From Streptomyces laurentii (GTDB lineage: Bacteria > Actinomycetota > Actinomycetes > Streptomycetales > Streptomycetaceae): 64,000 bases of DNA. The stretch spans positions 6,389,501 to 6,453,500 of the forward strand of contig AP017424.1 of the NCBI GenBank assembly GCA_002355495.1, written 5' to 3'. This document shows positions 24,231 through 33,377 of this stretch, in pieces. Below the pieces are notes generated by a model. That model searched no databases. It was not told where the DNA came from and worked only from the letters and a program-made list of their open reading frames with translations. Positions within the stretch are counted from its first letter, which is position 1; each line of letters starts with the position of its first letter. The position numbers and the translations under genes were made by a program.

Positions 24231-25619
24231 GTGTTCTTCAGTCAGTACTACCTCGACTGCCTCTCCCAGGCGTCGTACATGATCGCCGACGAGACCACCG
24301 GCCAGGCCGTTGTCGTCGACCCCCGTCGTGATGTCTCCGAGTACCTCGCGGACGCCCGCGCCCGCGGCTTCACGGTCGTCGGCGTGATCAACACCCACTT
24401 CCACGCGGACTTCGTCGCCGGTCACCTGGAGATGGCCGACGAGACGGGCGCGTGGATCGGCTACGGGCAGCGCGCCGAGACCGAGTACGCGATACGCAAG
24501 CTCGCGGACGGCGAGCGCATCGCGCTCGGCGACGTCGTGCTGGAGATCATGGAGACGCCGGGCCACACCCCGGAGTCCATCAGCGTGCTCGTGTACGAAC
24601 ACGCCGCCGACGCCGTCCCGTACGGTGTGCTGACGGGCGACGCCCTCTTCATCGGCGACGTCGGCCGCCCCGACCTGCTCGCCTCCGCCGGTGTGACCGC
24701 CGAGGAGCTGGGCGGGATGCTGTACGACAGCGTGCAGAACAAGCTGATGGGCCTGCCCGACGAGGTGCGCGTCTTCCCCGCGCACGGCGCCGGCTCGGCC
24801 TGCGGCAAGAACCTCTCCACGGAGAAGCAGTCCACGATCGGCCAGCAGCGCGCCACCAACTACGCCTGCGCGCCGATGAGCAAGGAAGAGTTCGTCGCGA
24901 TCGTCGCCGCCGGCCAGCCCGCCGCGCCCGGCTACTTCGCGTACGACGCCGACCTCAACCGCCGTCAGCGCGAACTCTTCGACAGTGCCGCCGGTCCGCG
25001 CCCGCTGCGCGTGGCGGACTTCTCCCGGCTGCGCGACAGCGGCGCGGTCGTGGTCGACGCCCGCGACCCGCAGGACTTCGCGGCCGGTCACCTGCGCGGC
25101 GCGGTCAACGTGCCCGCCGACGGCCGGTTCGCCGAGCAGGCGGGCAGCGTCCTCGACCCGAAGGACGAACTGCTGGTCGTCGCCCCGCAGAACCGCGAGG
25201 AGGAGATCGTCACCCGCCTCGCCCGGATCGGCTTCGACCGTGTGGCCGGCTACCTGCGCAGCCCCGGGGACGCGCTCGTCGAGATGGCCGACGAGGTCGC
25301 CCCGGCCAGCCGCCTCACCGTCGCCCAGCTCCGCGACGCCCTGGCCGGTGACAACCCGCCGCTGGTCGTCGACGTCCGCGGCGAGGGCGAGCGCGAGACC
25401 GCCGGCTTCATCGAGGGCGCCGAGCACATCGCCCTCGCCGAGCTGCGCAACCGGATGGGCGAGCTGCCCACCGACCGCCCGCTGGTCGTGCACTGCGCGG
25501 GCGGCCACCGCTCCGCCATCGGCGGCAGCCTGCTCCGCCACCACGGCTTCACCGACGTCTCCGACCTCCTCGGCGGCTACGGCGCGTGGGCCCAGGCCGA
25601 CGAGCAGTCCGCCGCCTGA
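24231..25619 (+). CDS. CstB-like persulfide dioxygenase-rhodanese fusion
   Basis: A 462-aa protein from GTG 24231 with GGGAG 7 nt before. Residues 1-~245 are a metallo-beta-lactamase fold of the ETHE1 type: NTHFHADF (H56, H58, D60), TPGHTPES, and VFPAHGAGSACG. Two rhodanese domains follow (~255-355 and ~365-460). In the first, the active-site position reads VAPQNREEE with no Cys, so it is a pseudo-rhodanese; the second has HCAGGHRSA with C422. This MBL-pseudorhodanese-rhodanese order is that of CstB, which oxidises low-molecular-weight persulfide and forms thiosulfate. Two CsoR-type palindromes flank its promoter, fitting a sulfane-sulfur response. The repressor gene is not in the window. Confidence 0.93.
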   Translation: MFFSQYYLDCLSQASYMIADETTGQAVVVDPRRDVSEYLADARARGFTVVGVINTHFHADFVAGHLEMADETGAWIGYGQRAETEYAIRKLADGERIALGDVVLEIMETPGHTPESISVLVYEHAADAVPYGVLTGDALFIGDVGRPDLLASAGVTAEELGGMLYDSVQNKLMGLPDEVRVFPAHGAGSACGKNLSTEKQSTIGQQRATNYACAPMSKEEFVAIVAAGQPAAPGYFAYDADLNRRQRELFDSAAGPRPLRVADFSRLRDSGAVVVDARDPQDFAAGHLRGAVNVPADGRFAEQAGSVLDPKDELLVVAPQNREEEIVTRLARIGFDRVAGYLRSPGDALVEMADEVAPASRLTVAQLRDALAGDNPPLVVDVRGEGERETAGFIEGAEHIALAELRNRMGELPTDRPLVVHCAGGHRSAIGGSLLRHHGFTDVSDLLGGYGAWAQADEQSAA

Positions 25620-25633
25620 CACCCGCCCCTCCC

Positions 25634-25696
25634 GGCTGTCCTCCGAGGACAGCCCACCGACCCCGGACCCGGCCGTGCCCCCGCACGGCCGGGTCC
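25634..25696 (+). terminator. Tandem hairpins after the cstB-like gene
   Basis: First hairpin 25634-25654: 10-bp arms GGCTGTCCTC/GAGGACAGCC around one base. Second hairpin 25665-25696: 13-bp arms GGACCCGGCCGTG/CACGGCCGGGTCC with a 6-nt loop. The second is the stronger terminator candidate. Confidence 0.75.
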
Positions 25697-25900
25697 GGCC
25701 TGTTCCGGCCCTCCGCCGAAGCCGGACCGTCGGCCCCGATGACACGTCTCCGCACGCCCCCCGCTCTCCTCTCCGCGCGCGCCCGCTCCCCTCTCCCCGC
25801 GCCCCCGTCCGGCTTCGCTCGGACGGCCCCGGCGAGGCCCCGCGAGTAGACTCCCGTAGGGGAACGAGCGCCGCTTTCGAAGGCCGACGTGGAGGTCGAC

Positions 25901-28270
25901 GTGGCCGATTCCGCGGGAGCGTCCGTCCCGCGGGCGACGTCCGGTTTCGCCGGGCTCGCCGCCGAGAACCGGCGGTTGCGGGCCGAGACCGCCCGCCGCC
26001 GGCTGGTGGACCTCGCCACCGGGGTGCTCGCCGCCCAGCTGGGCCTGTCCACGATCGAGGCGTACGACCACCTCACCGCCCTCGCCGACGCGACCGGCCT
26101 TTCGGCCGAGGATCTGGCCGCGGACGTCGTCAACGGCGTCGCCGCCCCCGGTGACCCGCGGGTCACCCCGCCCGAGCCGCTGCCGTCCGGCCTGGCCCGC
26201 CGGCTGCGCCGTACCGCCGTCGCCGCCGAGGCGGCCGAGGACGTCGGCGACGGCGTGCACACCCTTCTGGAAGGCGGCCTGGCGCCGCTCGGCGCCGACA
26301 GTCTGTGGCTGTGGCGCACGGTCGACGGCTGCCTCCGGCTCGCCGGCCACGCGGGCGTCGGCGCGGCGGAGGCGACGGCCTGGCAGTGGATCCCGCCGGC
26401 GGCCCCGGGCCCGTTCCGCGGTGCCCTCGCCGAGAACACCCCCGTCTGGATGGAGGGCGCCCTCGGCGCGGCCGCCCAAGGGGAAGGGCGCGGCCCGGCC
26501 GTCGAAGCCGACGACCCCACCCCGCTGCCCGGGGCCCGCCCCGGAGCCGGGCGGGCCGTACTGCCGCTGCGCCGCCGCGGGGCCACCGTCGGAGTGGCCC
26601 TGGTGGGCTGGCCAGGGCCGGTCGCGTTCGGGACCGCCCTGCGGCGCGCGGTCGGCGGCCTGATGGACGTGGCCGCGGCGGTGCTCGACCGGCCGGACGA
26701 CGAGGAGCCTGGGGCGCCCGTGCTCGTCGACGTCCTGGACGCGCTCGCGCACCCGGGGGCGCTGCTGCGGACCGACACCGTGACCGGCGAACCCGTACTC
26801 GAACACGCCAACGAGGCCGCGCAGACCGCCCTCGGCGGCATCCCGCCCGCCGAGGACCGCTCGCTGGAACGGGTCTTCCCGCACACGCACGGCGAACTGG
26901 CCCGGCTGGTGCTGCGCGCCCGGCACACCCGGCATCCACAGCACGCCCCGCATCTGCCGCCCGGCCGGGCCGCGCCGCCGCCGGGCCCGCTGCTCGACGT
27001 ACGCGTCCTGCGCGCGGGCGCCGAACGCGCCGTCGTGCTGTGGCACGCGGCGAGCGACCCGGGCATCGCCACCGGCCGCGCGGTGTCCCGGCTGCAGAGC
27101 GTCGCCACCTTCCAGGACAGCCTGACCGGCGGCGACACCGTGTGGTCCGAGCAGGCGTACGCGCTCTTCGGCATGTCCCGCGACGAGGCCGCACTGCCGC
27201 TGCTCGCGCTGCGCGGCCGGATCCACCGCGAGGACGGCGACGCGCTCACCGACCTGCTGCGCACCCTGACCGACCGCCGCTCCGGCGCCCAGGCCGTCCT
27301 GCGGATCGTGCTGCCCGAGGGCTCCGTACGGCACGTACGGGTCGCGGCCGAGCCGCTGCTCGAAGAGGACACGGTCACCGGCTTCGTCGGCGTCTACCAG
27401 GACGTCTCCGCCACCCGGCGCACCGAACTCGCCCTCACCGCCACCTTCGACCACCTCACCGCCGTCCGCGACCAGGCCGAACTCCGCCACCAGCTCGCGC
27501 TCCAGCTCCAGCAGGCCATCGTCCCCGAGGCGACCGCCCTGCGCGAGCTGCCCGGCGGCCTCACCGTCGCCGCCCGCTACCGGCCCGCCGCCGAGGAGTA
27601 CCAGGTGGGCGGCGACTGGTACGACGTCCTGCCGCTGCCATCCGGAAAGGTCCTGGTGACCGTCGGCGACATCGCCGGGCACGGCATCGACTCCGTCACC
27701 GGCATGGTCGCCCTGCGCAACGCGCAACGGGCCCTCGCCTTCACCGGCCGCCCGCCCGGACAGCTGATGAGCTGGCTCAACGAGGTCACCCTGCGCACTG
27801 ACGGCTCCACCGCCACCTCCGTGTGCGCGCTGTACGACCCGGAGTCCGGCGAACTCGTCTGGTCCAGCGCCGGCCACCTTCCCCTGCTCCTCGTCCGCGA
27901 CGGCCGGGCCCGGCTGCTCGACCCGCCGCAGGACATCCTGCTGGGCGCCGTGCCCGCGTACACGTACGAGGAACGGCGCACCGCCCTGCGCGCCGGGGAC
28001 ACCTTGCTGCTCTACACCGACGGCCTGGTCGAGCGCCGCCACGACGGCATCGGGGCCGGGCTCGCCCGGTTGGTCGCGGCGGCGGGCCGGCTCGCGGCCG
28101 GCGGGAGTCCGGAACGGCTGGTGGACGGGCTGCTCGGGACGGAGATGGGGGACACCGACGACGACACGAGCGTGGTCGCGGTCCGGGTGCGCCACCCCGG
28201 CGAGCCGACCGCCGATGACACGCGCGTGGCGGGAGTGGTCGTCAACTCCCCAGACGCCGACGGATCTTGA
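25901..28270 (+). CDS. ANTAR-GAF-PAS-SpoIIE (PP2C-type) phosphatase
   Basis: A 789-aa protein. Start GTG 25901 is chosen because GGAGG lies 5 nt upstream; a second GTG at 25889 lacks one. Domains in order: ANTAR-like helices (~20-75: LVDLATGVLAAQLGLSTIEAYDHL), GAF-like region (~95-265), a degenerate PAS (~285-380), a second PAS (~390-510: TVWSEQAYALFGMSRDEA), and a SpoIIE/PP2C domain (~540-775) with VGGDWYDVLPL, VTVGDIAGHGIDS, SAGHLPLLLV and DDDTSVVAVRV as metal ligands. It should dephosphorylate STAS antagonists such as those at 33.9-34.9 kb, releasing the sigma factor. Its 3' end overlaps the convergent kinase by 29 bp. Confidence 0.9.
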   Translation: MADSAGASVPRATSGFAGLAAENRRLRAETARRRLVDLATGVLAAQLGLSTIEAYDHLTALADATGLSAEDLAADVVNGVAAPGDPRVTPPEPLPSGLARRLRRTAVAAEAAEDVGDGVHTLLEGGLAPLGADSLWLWRTVDGCLRLAGHAGVGAAEATAWQWIPPAAPGPFRGALAENTPVWMEGALGAAAQGEGRGPAVEADDPTPLPGARPGAGRAVLPLRRRGATVGVALVGWPGPVAFGTALRRAVGGLMDVAAAVLDRPDDEEPGAPVLVDVLDALAHPGALLRTDTVTGEPVLEHANEAAQTALGGIPPAEDRSLERVFPHTHGELARLVLRARHTRHPQHAPHLPPGRAAPPPGPLLDVRVLRAGAERAVVLWHAASDPGIATGRAVSRLQSVATFQDSLTGGDTVWSEQAYALFGMSRDEAALPLLALRGRIHREDGDALTDLLRTLTDRRSGAQAVLRIVLPEGSVRHVRVAAEPLLEEDTVTGFVGVYQDVSATRRTELALTATFDHLTAVRDQAELRHQLALQLQQAIVPEATALRELPGGLTVAARYRPAAEEYQVGGDWYDVLPLPSGKVLVTVGDIAGHGIDSVTGMVALRNAQRALAFTGRPPGQLMSWLNEVTLRTDGSTATSVCALYDPESGELVWSSAGHLPLLLVRDGRARLLDPPQDILLGAVPAYTYEERRTALRAGDTLLLYTDGLVERRHDGIGAGLARLVAAAGRLAAGGSPERLVDGLLGTEMGDTDDDTSVVAVRVRHPGEPTADDTRVAGVVVNSPDADGS

Positions 28271-31200
28271 CCATCAGCTCGTCCTCGTCGACGGGCTTGG
28301 CGAGGTAGTCGTCGGCGCCCGACTCCAGCGCCCGCAGCCGGTCGCCGGGCATCGCCTTCGCGGTGACCGCGATCACCGGAAGGCCCGCGCGGGAGGGGAG
28401 CCGCCGGATCTCCTCGATGGTCCGGTAGCCGTCCATGCCGGCCATCATCACGTCCATCAGGACCAGGTCGACGTGCGCGTCCCCGGTCAGCAGGTCGAGG
28501 GCGCGCCGGCCGCCGCCGGCGGTGAGGACGCGCAGCCCGTGCGACTCCAGGACCTGGGCGAGGGCGAAGACGTTACGGGTGTCGTCGTCGACGACGAGCA
28601 CGGTGGCGGCGCCGGCGGCGGGCGGGACGGTCCGGCGCCGGCCGCCCTCGGCGGTCGTCGTCTCCGTCGTCTCCGCCCCGGCCCGTGTGCGGGCCGTCTC
28701 GGGCTCGGCACCGGCCTCGGTCTCGGTCGTGGTCTCCGACGTGCTCGCCTCGTCCGTCCCGCCGGTCTCCGTTTTTCGGTCGGCCTCCGTTCCGCCCTCC
28801 GCCGTCCCGCTGTCCGTCGCCCCGCCCTCCACCACCCGTTCGGGCAGGTGGAAGGTGAAGACGCTGCCCTCGCCCGGGGTGCTCTCGACCTCGATGACCC
28901 CGCCGAGCAGCGCGGCCAGCTCCCGGCTGATCGACAGGCCGAGACCGGTCCCGCCGTACTCGCGCGCCGTGGTCCCGTCCCCCTGGTGGAAGGCGTCGAA
29001 GATGTGCCGCAGCCGGTCGCCCGGGATACCGATGCCGGTGTCCGCCACCCGGAAGGCGAGCACCGGCCGGCCCTCGCCCTCCGCCGCCTCGCGCAGGGCC
29101 GCCGGGATCTCGTCCGGCGGCGTGTGCTCGACGGTCAGCGACACCCGGCCCCGTTCGGTGAACTTCAGCGCGTTGGACAGCAGATTGCGCAGCACCTGCC
29201 GCAACCGTGCCTCGTCGCTGGTCAGATGGGCCGGTACGTCCGGGGCGACGGTGACGGTGAAGTCGAGCCCCCGCTCGTCGGCGACCGGGCCGAACGCCGC
29301 CTCCAGGTACTCCAGGAGCTGGGTCAGCGCGAACGGCTCGCGCCGCACCTCCAGTTTGCCCGCCTCCACCTTCGACAGGTCGAGGATGTCGTTGATGAGC
29401 TGGAGCAGATCGGAGCCGGCCGAGTGGATGACCTCCGCGTAGTCGGTCTGCTTCGCCGTCAGGTTCCCCTCCGGGTTCTGGGCGAGCAACCTGGCCAGGA
29501 TCAGCAGACTGTTGAGCGGGGTGCGCAGCTCGTGGCTCATGTTGGCGAGGAACTCGGACTTGTACATCGACGTCCGCGACAGCTGCTGCGCCCGCGTCTC
29601 CAGTTCCTGCCGGGCCTGTTCGATGACCCGGTTCTTCGACTCGATGTCCTTGTTGCGGTCGGCGAGCAGCTCCGCCTGTTCCTGCAACTCGGCGTTGGAG
29701 CGTTGCAGTTCCCGCTGTCGGGCCTGCAACTCCTGGGTGCGGGATCGTAGTTCGTCGGCCAGGCTGCGGGACTGGGCGAGCAGCTCGTCGGTGCGCAGAT
29801 TGGCCACCAGGGAACTGAGGACGGCCCCCGCGCTCACCACGAACCGGTCCAGGAAGTCGCGTTGGAGCGCGCCGAAGGGCTGGAGCGAGGCCAGCTCGAC
29901 GGCGCCGAGCACCTGCTCCTCGACCACGATCGGCAGCACGACGAGGGCCGCGGGGCCGCTCGAACCGACGGCGGAGGAGATCGTGGCGTACCCCTCGGGC
30001 AGCGGGTCGACGAGCAGCGCGCGCCGGTCCCGGGCCGCCTGCCCGACCAGACCCTCGCCGATCTTGAAGCGGCGCGCGTGCCGGCCGGGGCCCGGGGTGG
30101 GCAGCCCGTACGAGGCGGACATCGTCAGGACCGGACCGTACGCGCTCTCCTCCACGATGAAGAACGCCCCGTACTGCGCCGACACCAGCGGCGGCACCTC
30201 CGTCATGATCAGCTCGGCGATCTCGGACACCCCGCGGGTGCCCTGGAGCAGGGCGGTGACCCGGGCGAGATTCGTCTGCAGCCAGTCCTGTTCCTCGTTC
30301 GCGCGGGTGGTGGCGCGCAGCGACTCGACCATCGCGTTGATGTTGTCGCGCAGCTCGCCGACCTCGCCGGGCGCGTCCATGGTGATGGAGCGGGTCAGAT
30401 CGCCCTCGGCGACCGCGCTGGTCACCTCGGCGATCGCCCGGACCTGGCGGGTCAGGTTCCCGGCCAGCTCGTTGACGTTCTCGGTGAGCCGCATCCACGT
30501 CCCGGACACGCCCTCGACCTCCGCCTGGCCGCCGAGCTTGCCCTCCGTGCCGACCTCGCGGGCCACCCGGGTGACCTCGGCCGCGAACGACGACAGCTGG
30601 TCGACCATCGTGTTGATGGTGGTCTTGAGCTCCAGGATCTCGCCGCGCGCCGACACGTCGATCCGGCTGGTCAGATCGCCCTGGGCCACGGACGTGGTGA
30701 CCTGGGCGATGTTGCGGACCTGGTTGGTGAGGTTGTCCGCCATCGAGTTGACGTTGTCGGTGAGGTCCTTCCAGGTGCCGGACACCCCGCGGACCCGGGC
30801 CTGGCCGCCGAGTTTGCCCTCGGTGCCGACCTCGTGGGCCACCCGGGTGACCTCCTCGGCGAACGACGACAGCCGGTCGACCATCGTGTTGATGGTCTCC
30901 TTCAGCTCCAGGATCTCGCCCCGCGCCTCCACCCGGATCTTCTGTGTGAGGTCGCCGCGCGCGACGGCGGTGGCGACCTGCGCGATCGAGCGGACCTGCG
31001 AGGTGAGGTTGTCGGCCATGGTGTTCACGCCGGTGGTCAGCTCCTGCCACGCCCCGCGCGCCCGCGGCTCGTGCACCCGCCCGCCCAGCAGACCCTGCCC
31101 GCCGACCTCGCCCGCCACCCGGGTGACCTCGGAGGTGAGCAGCGACAGCCGGTCGACCATGTCGTTGTAGACGGCCGCGATCTCGGGCAGGACGCCGTCC

Positions 31201-31439
31201 GCGCCCTCCGGCAGGCGTACGGACAGATCCCCGTCCCGTACGGCGGTGAGCCCGGCGAGCAGTCGCCGCAGCGCCCGCTCGTCCGGCGCGCCGGAGGAAC
31301 CGGAGGAGGCAGAGGAAGCGGAGGAACGGGCCGTGTCGGTCGTGTCGGCGGTGTTGGCCGCGGCGGCGGTGTCACGCGGGTCGGGTGCGGGCCGTGCGGT
31401 GCCCTGTCCGTCGCGGGACGATGCTTCGCGCTCTGCCAT
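28242..31439 (-). CDS. Multi-HAMP hybrid histidine kinase
   Basis: A 1,065-aa soluble kinase. Residues ~50-400 hold four near-identical HAMP units (repeated TSRIDVSARGEILELKTTIN-like and MVDQLSSFAAEVTRVAREVG patterns), as in group III/Nik1-type kinases. Then a GAF (~400-560), a coiled coil rich in Glu/Gln/Arg (~560-625), HisKA with H636 in FLANMSHELRTPLNS, an HATPase_c with N, G1 and G2 boxes (LLSNALKFT, DTGIGIP, GGTGLGLSIS), a Thr/Glu-rich linker and a C-terminal receiver with D996 (LVLMDVMM) and K in YLAKPVDEDEL. No membrane helix. It belongs to the same stress-signalling cluster as the phosphatase and anti-sigma proteins. Confidence 0.95.
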   Translation of the reverse strand: MAEREASSRDGQGTARPAPDPRDTAAAANTADTTDTARSSASSASSGSSGAPDERALRRLLAGLTAVRDGDLSVRLPEGADGVLPEIAAVYNDMVDRLSLLTSEVTRVAGEVGGQGLLGGRVHEPRARGAWQELTTGVNTMADNLTSQVRSIAQVATAVARGDLTQKIRVEARGEILELKETINTMVDRLSSFAEEVTRVAHEVGTEGKLGGQARVRGVSGTWKDLTDNVNSMADNLTNQVRNIAQVTTSVAQGDLTSRIDVSARGEILELKTTINTMVDQLSSFAAEVTRVAREVGTEGKLGGQAEVEGVSGTWMRLTENVNELAGNLTRQVRAIAEVTSAVAEGDLTRSITMDAPGEVGELRDNINAMVESLRATTRANEEQDWLQTNLARVTALLQGTRGVSEIAELIMTEVPPLVSAQYGAFFIVEESAYGPVLTMSASYGLPTPGPGRHARRFKIGEGLVGQAARDRRALLVDPLPEGYATISSAVGSSGPAALVVLPIVVEEQVLGAVELASLQPFGALQRDFLDRFVVSAGAVLSSLVANLRTDELLAQSRSLADELRSRTQELQARQRELQRSNAELQEQAELLADRNKDIESKNRVIEQARQELETRAQQLSRTSMYKSEFLANMSHELRTPLNSLLILARLLAQNPEGNLTAKQTDYAEVIHSAGSDLLQLINDILDLSKVEAGKLEVRREPFALTQLLEYLEAAFGPVADERGLDFTVTVAPDVPAHLTSDEARLRQVLRNLLSNALKFTERGRVSLTVEHTPPDEIPAALREAAEGEGRPVLAFRVADTGIGIPGDRLRHIFDAFHQGDGTTAREYGGTGLGLSISRELAALLGGVIEVESTPGEGSVFTFHLPERVVEGGATDSGTAEGGTEADRKTETGGTDEASTSETTTETEAGAEPETARTRAGAETTETTTAEGGRRRTVPPAAGAATVLVVDDDTRNVFALAQVLESHGLRVLTAGGGRRALDLLTGDAHVDLVLMDVMMAGMDGYRTIEEIRRLPSRAGLPVIAVTAKAMPGDRLRALESGADDYLAKPVDEDELMVKIRRRLGS

Positions 31440-31589
31440 GAAGGACCTCGTACACCGGGGACGCCGGGGGCCGGGACACCGGGAAGGGACGCGTACGCGG
31501 AGGGCCGGTGCCCTCCGTCCACTCTAGGACCGGGCCCACCGCGGGGCCTCCGGGAAGGCGCGGTCGCACGCCGGCCAGGGAACCACCGG

Positions 31590-32117
31590 TCAGGGACCGT
31601 CCACCGGCCCCGTACCGGCCTCCAGCGGCTCCTCGACCACCTCCGCCGACGCCGGCGGCACCTCCACCTCGAACCACACCGTCTTGCCGGCGGGACCCCG
31701 GGGCACCGATCCCCACCGGGTCGCCAGCCGCTGGAGCAGGAAGAGCCCGTGCCCCGAGGGGTGGTCGGGCCGGTGCGGGCCGCGCGCCCGGGGCGGGACG
31801 GGGCTGGTGTCGCCGACCCGGACCCGCAGCGTCCGCCCGACGCGGTCCAGCCGGATCTCGTACGGGGCCCCGCCGTGCGTGCGGGCGTTGGTCACGACCT
31901 CGGACACCAGCAGCAGGGCGTCCGCGGCCGGCGTCCGCGCGGGGTCCCCGTCCGGGCCGAACCAGGCGCGCAGCGCCCACCGGGTGAGATCGCGGCACTC
32001 CGCGACCACCCCGGGCCCGTCCGTCAGCGCATGGCGCAGGGAGGACCGGCCCCCGGACCCCGGCAGGCGCCCCGCCGGGTCCGGAGTCCGCGCCCCGCGT
32101 TCCGTCCGTATCGCCAT
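31590..32117 (-). CDS. RsbW-like ATP-binding protein (anti-sigma/HATPase_c_2)
   Basis: A 175-aa protein starting at ATG 32117. GHKL ATPase signatures: N-box LLLVSEVVTNARTHGG, G1 box VGDTSPVPP (usual DxGxG degenerate), G2 GHGLFLLQRLATRWG. Family members are serine kinases that phosphorylate STAS antagonists and bind SigF-type sigma factors, or stand-alone Streptomyces homologues of unknown partner. The G1 degeneration is frequent in Streptomyces copies and may reduce kinase activity. It is divergent from the sigma factor gene at 32382. Confidence 0.85.
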   Translation of the reverse strand: MAIRTERGARTPDPAGRLPGSGGRSSLRHALTDGPGVVAECRDLTRWALRAWFGPDGDPARTPAADALLLVSEVVTNARTHGGAPYEIRLDRVGRTLRVRVGDTSPVPPRARGPHRPDHPSGHGLFLLQRLATRWGSVPRGPAGKTVWFEVEVPPASAEVVEEPLEAGTGPVDGP

Positions 32118-32293
32118 ACGCTGCGGCTTTCCGCTCCGGGGCGGATCAAACCGTGTCAAAGACCGGCCGGGCGGGAATCCTCTCCTTCGAGACGTTCCTC
32201 GGGGTGTTCCTCGGGATGTTCCTTGAGGGACGACCGACCGACGGACCCCGCCGCACGTCCCTTCGGCCGTCGGCGCCGCGGGCCCACCGCCCT

Positions 32294-32353
32294 CACCTCC
32301 GCAGAAGGCACCTCCGGAGAAGGCACCTCCGGAGAAGGCACCTCCGCAGAAGG
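32294..32353 (+). repeat. Four tandem 15-bp repeats in the sigma factor leader
   Basis: CACCTCCGCAGAAGG / CACCTCCGGAGAAGG / CACCTCCGGAGAAGG / CACCTCCGCAGAAGG, back to back, ending 28 nt before the sigma ATG. Each unit contains an anti-SD-like CACCTCC and an SD-like GGAGAAGG, so neighbouring units can pair with each other in RNA. Confidence 0.85.
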
Positions 32354-32381
32354 AGCGACGCAGGAGCGCACAAGGAGCCAC

Positions 32382-33377
32382 ATGGCCACCCCGACGGCCG
32401 CCGGCGCGTCCGCCACCACCCGGCGCGCGGCGCTGGCCGGCCTTCCCGAGATCGCCCGTCCGACCAGGGTCTCCACCCGCCAGGCGCAGATCCTGTCCGT
32501 CGCGCTGCTCGTCCGGCTGCGGGACCTCGAGCCGGGCACACCCGAGCACGCCTATGTCCGCAACGTCCTCGTGGAGCTCAACCTGAGCCTGGTCCGGTTC
32601 GCCGCCCGACGTTTCCGGCACCGGCCCGAGGAGGTGGAGGACATCGTCCAGGTCGGCACCATCGGCCTGATCAAGGCGATCGACCGCTTCGACCCGGGCC
32701 GGGGCATCGAGTTCTCGGCGTTCGCGCTGCCGACCGTCGTCGGCGAGATGAAACGCTTCTTCCGGGACACGAGCTGGGCCGTCCGGGTGCCACGCCGGCT
32801 CCAGGAACTGCGCATCGACCTCGCCAGGACCGCCGACCTGCTCGAACAGCGGCTCGGCCACCGCCCGACCCGCGCCGAACTCGCCGCGTACCTGCACCTC
32901 AGCGAGGAACGCGTCGCCGAGGGCGAGCTGGCGGCCCGCGGCTACACCGCCCGTTCTCTTGAAGGCGCCCTCGACGAGGAGGCGGAGACCCCGCGCACGT
33001 ATCTGCGGCTGCTGGCCGCGCCGGACTCCGCGTACGAACTGATCGAGGACCTGGCGTCGCTGCGGCCGCTCATCGCGGGCCTCGATGAGCGGGACCGGCG
33101 GATCCTGTCGCTCCGGTTCGGCCAGGAACTCACCCAGGCGGAGATCGGCGCGCGGCTCGGACTGTCCCAGATGCACGTCTCCCGGCTGCTCGCCCGCATC
33201 CTCGGCGAACTCAGAGCGGGGCTCCTCGCCGACCGGGACGGCCGGGTGGACCGCTGCCGCGCTCCCCGTCGCTCCCCGGCTTCCCCTCGTTCCCCGGCCT
33301 CCCTCCGTTCCCAGGCTCGTTCCCGGGCTTCCCGTCGGGGGACGGGTTCCACGCGGGCGGAACCGGCGGACGGCTGA
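32382..33377 (+). CDS. SigB/SigF-family RNA polymerase sigma factor
   Basis: A 331-aa sigma-70 family group 3 protein from ATG 32382 behind AAGGAG. Region 2: LVRFAARRFRHRPEEVEDIVQVGTIGLIKAIDRFDP; FSAFALPTVVGEMKRFFRDTSWAVRVPRRLQEL is the SigF-type region 2.4/3 boundary (given in parts: AIDRFDP, VGEMKRFFRD, VRVPRRLQEL). Region 4: LDERDRRILSLRFGQELTQAEIG and LSQMHVSRLLARIL. The last ~45 residues are Arg/Ser/Pro repeats outside the fold and are encoded by DNA shared with the convergent RsbW-like gene (167-bp overlap). Expected to be held by an RsbW-like protein and released by STAS antagonists. Confidence 0.93.
   Translation: MATPTAAGASATTRRAALAGLPEIARPTRVSTRQAQILSVALLVRLRDLEPGTPEHAYVRNVLVELNLSLVRFAARRFRHRPEEVEDIVQVGTIGLIKAIDRFDPGRGIEFSAFALPTVVGEMKRFFRDTSWAVRVPRRLQELRIDLARTADLLEQRLGHRPTRAELAAYLHLSEERVAEGELAARGYTARSLEGALDEEAETPRTYLRLLAAPDSAYELIEDLASLRPLIAGLDERDRRILSLRFGQELTQAEIGARLGLSQMHVSRLLARILGELRAGLLADRDGRVDRCRAPRRSPASPRSPASLRSQARSRASRRGTGSTRAEPADG

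Noticed and set aside
28573..31050. 825-aa frame on the same strand as the hybrid kinase
   Set aside because: Arg/Gly/Pro-rich out-of-frame reading of the HAMP repeats; the kinase frame carries all motifs.
32294..32353. CRISPR-like array
   Set aside because: Units are only 15 bp and contiguous with no spacers; it is a tandem repeat.
29862..32381. Upstream extension of the sigma factor frame
   Set aside because: The frame is open but antisense to the kinase and RsbW-like genes; the first start with a Shine-Dalgarno is ATG 32382.
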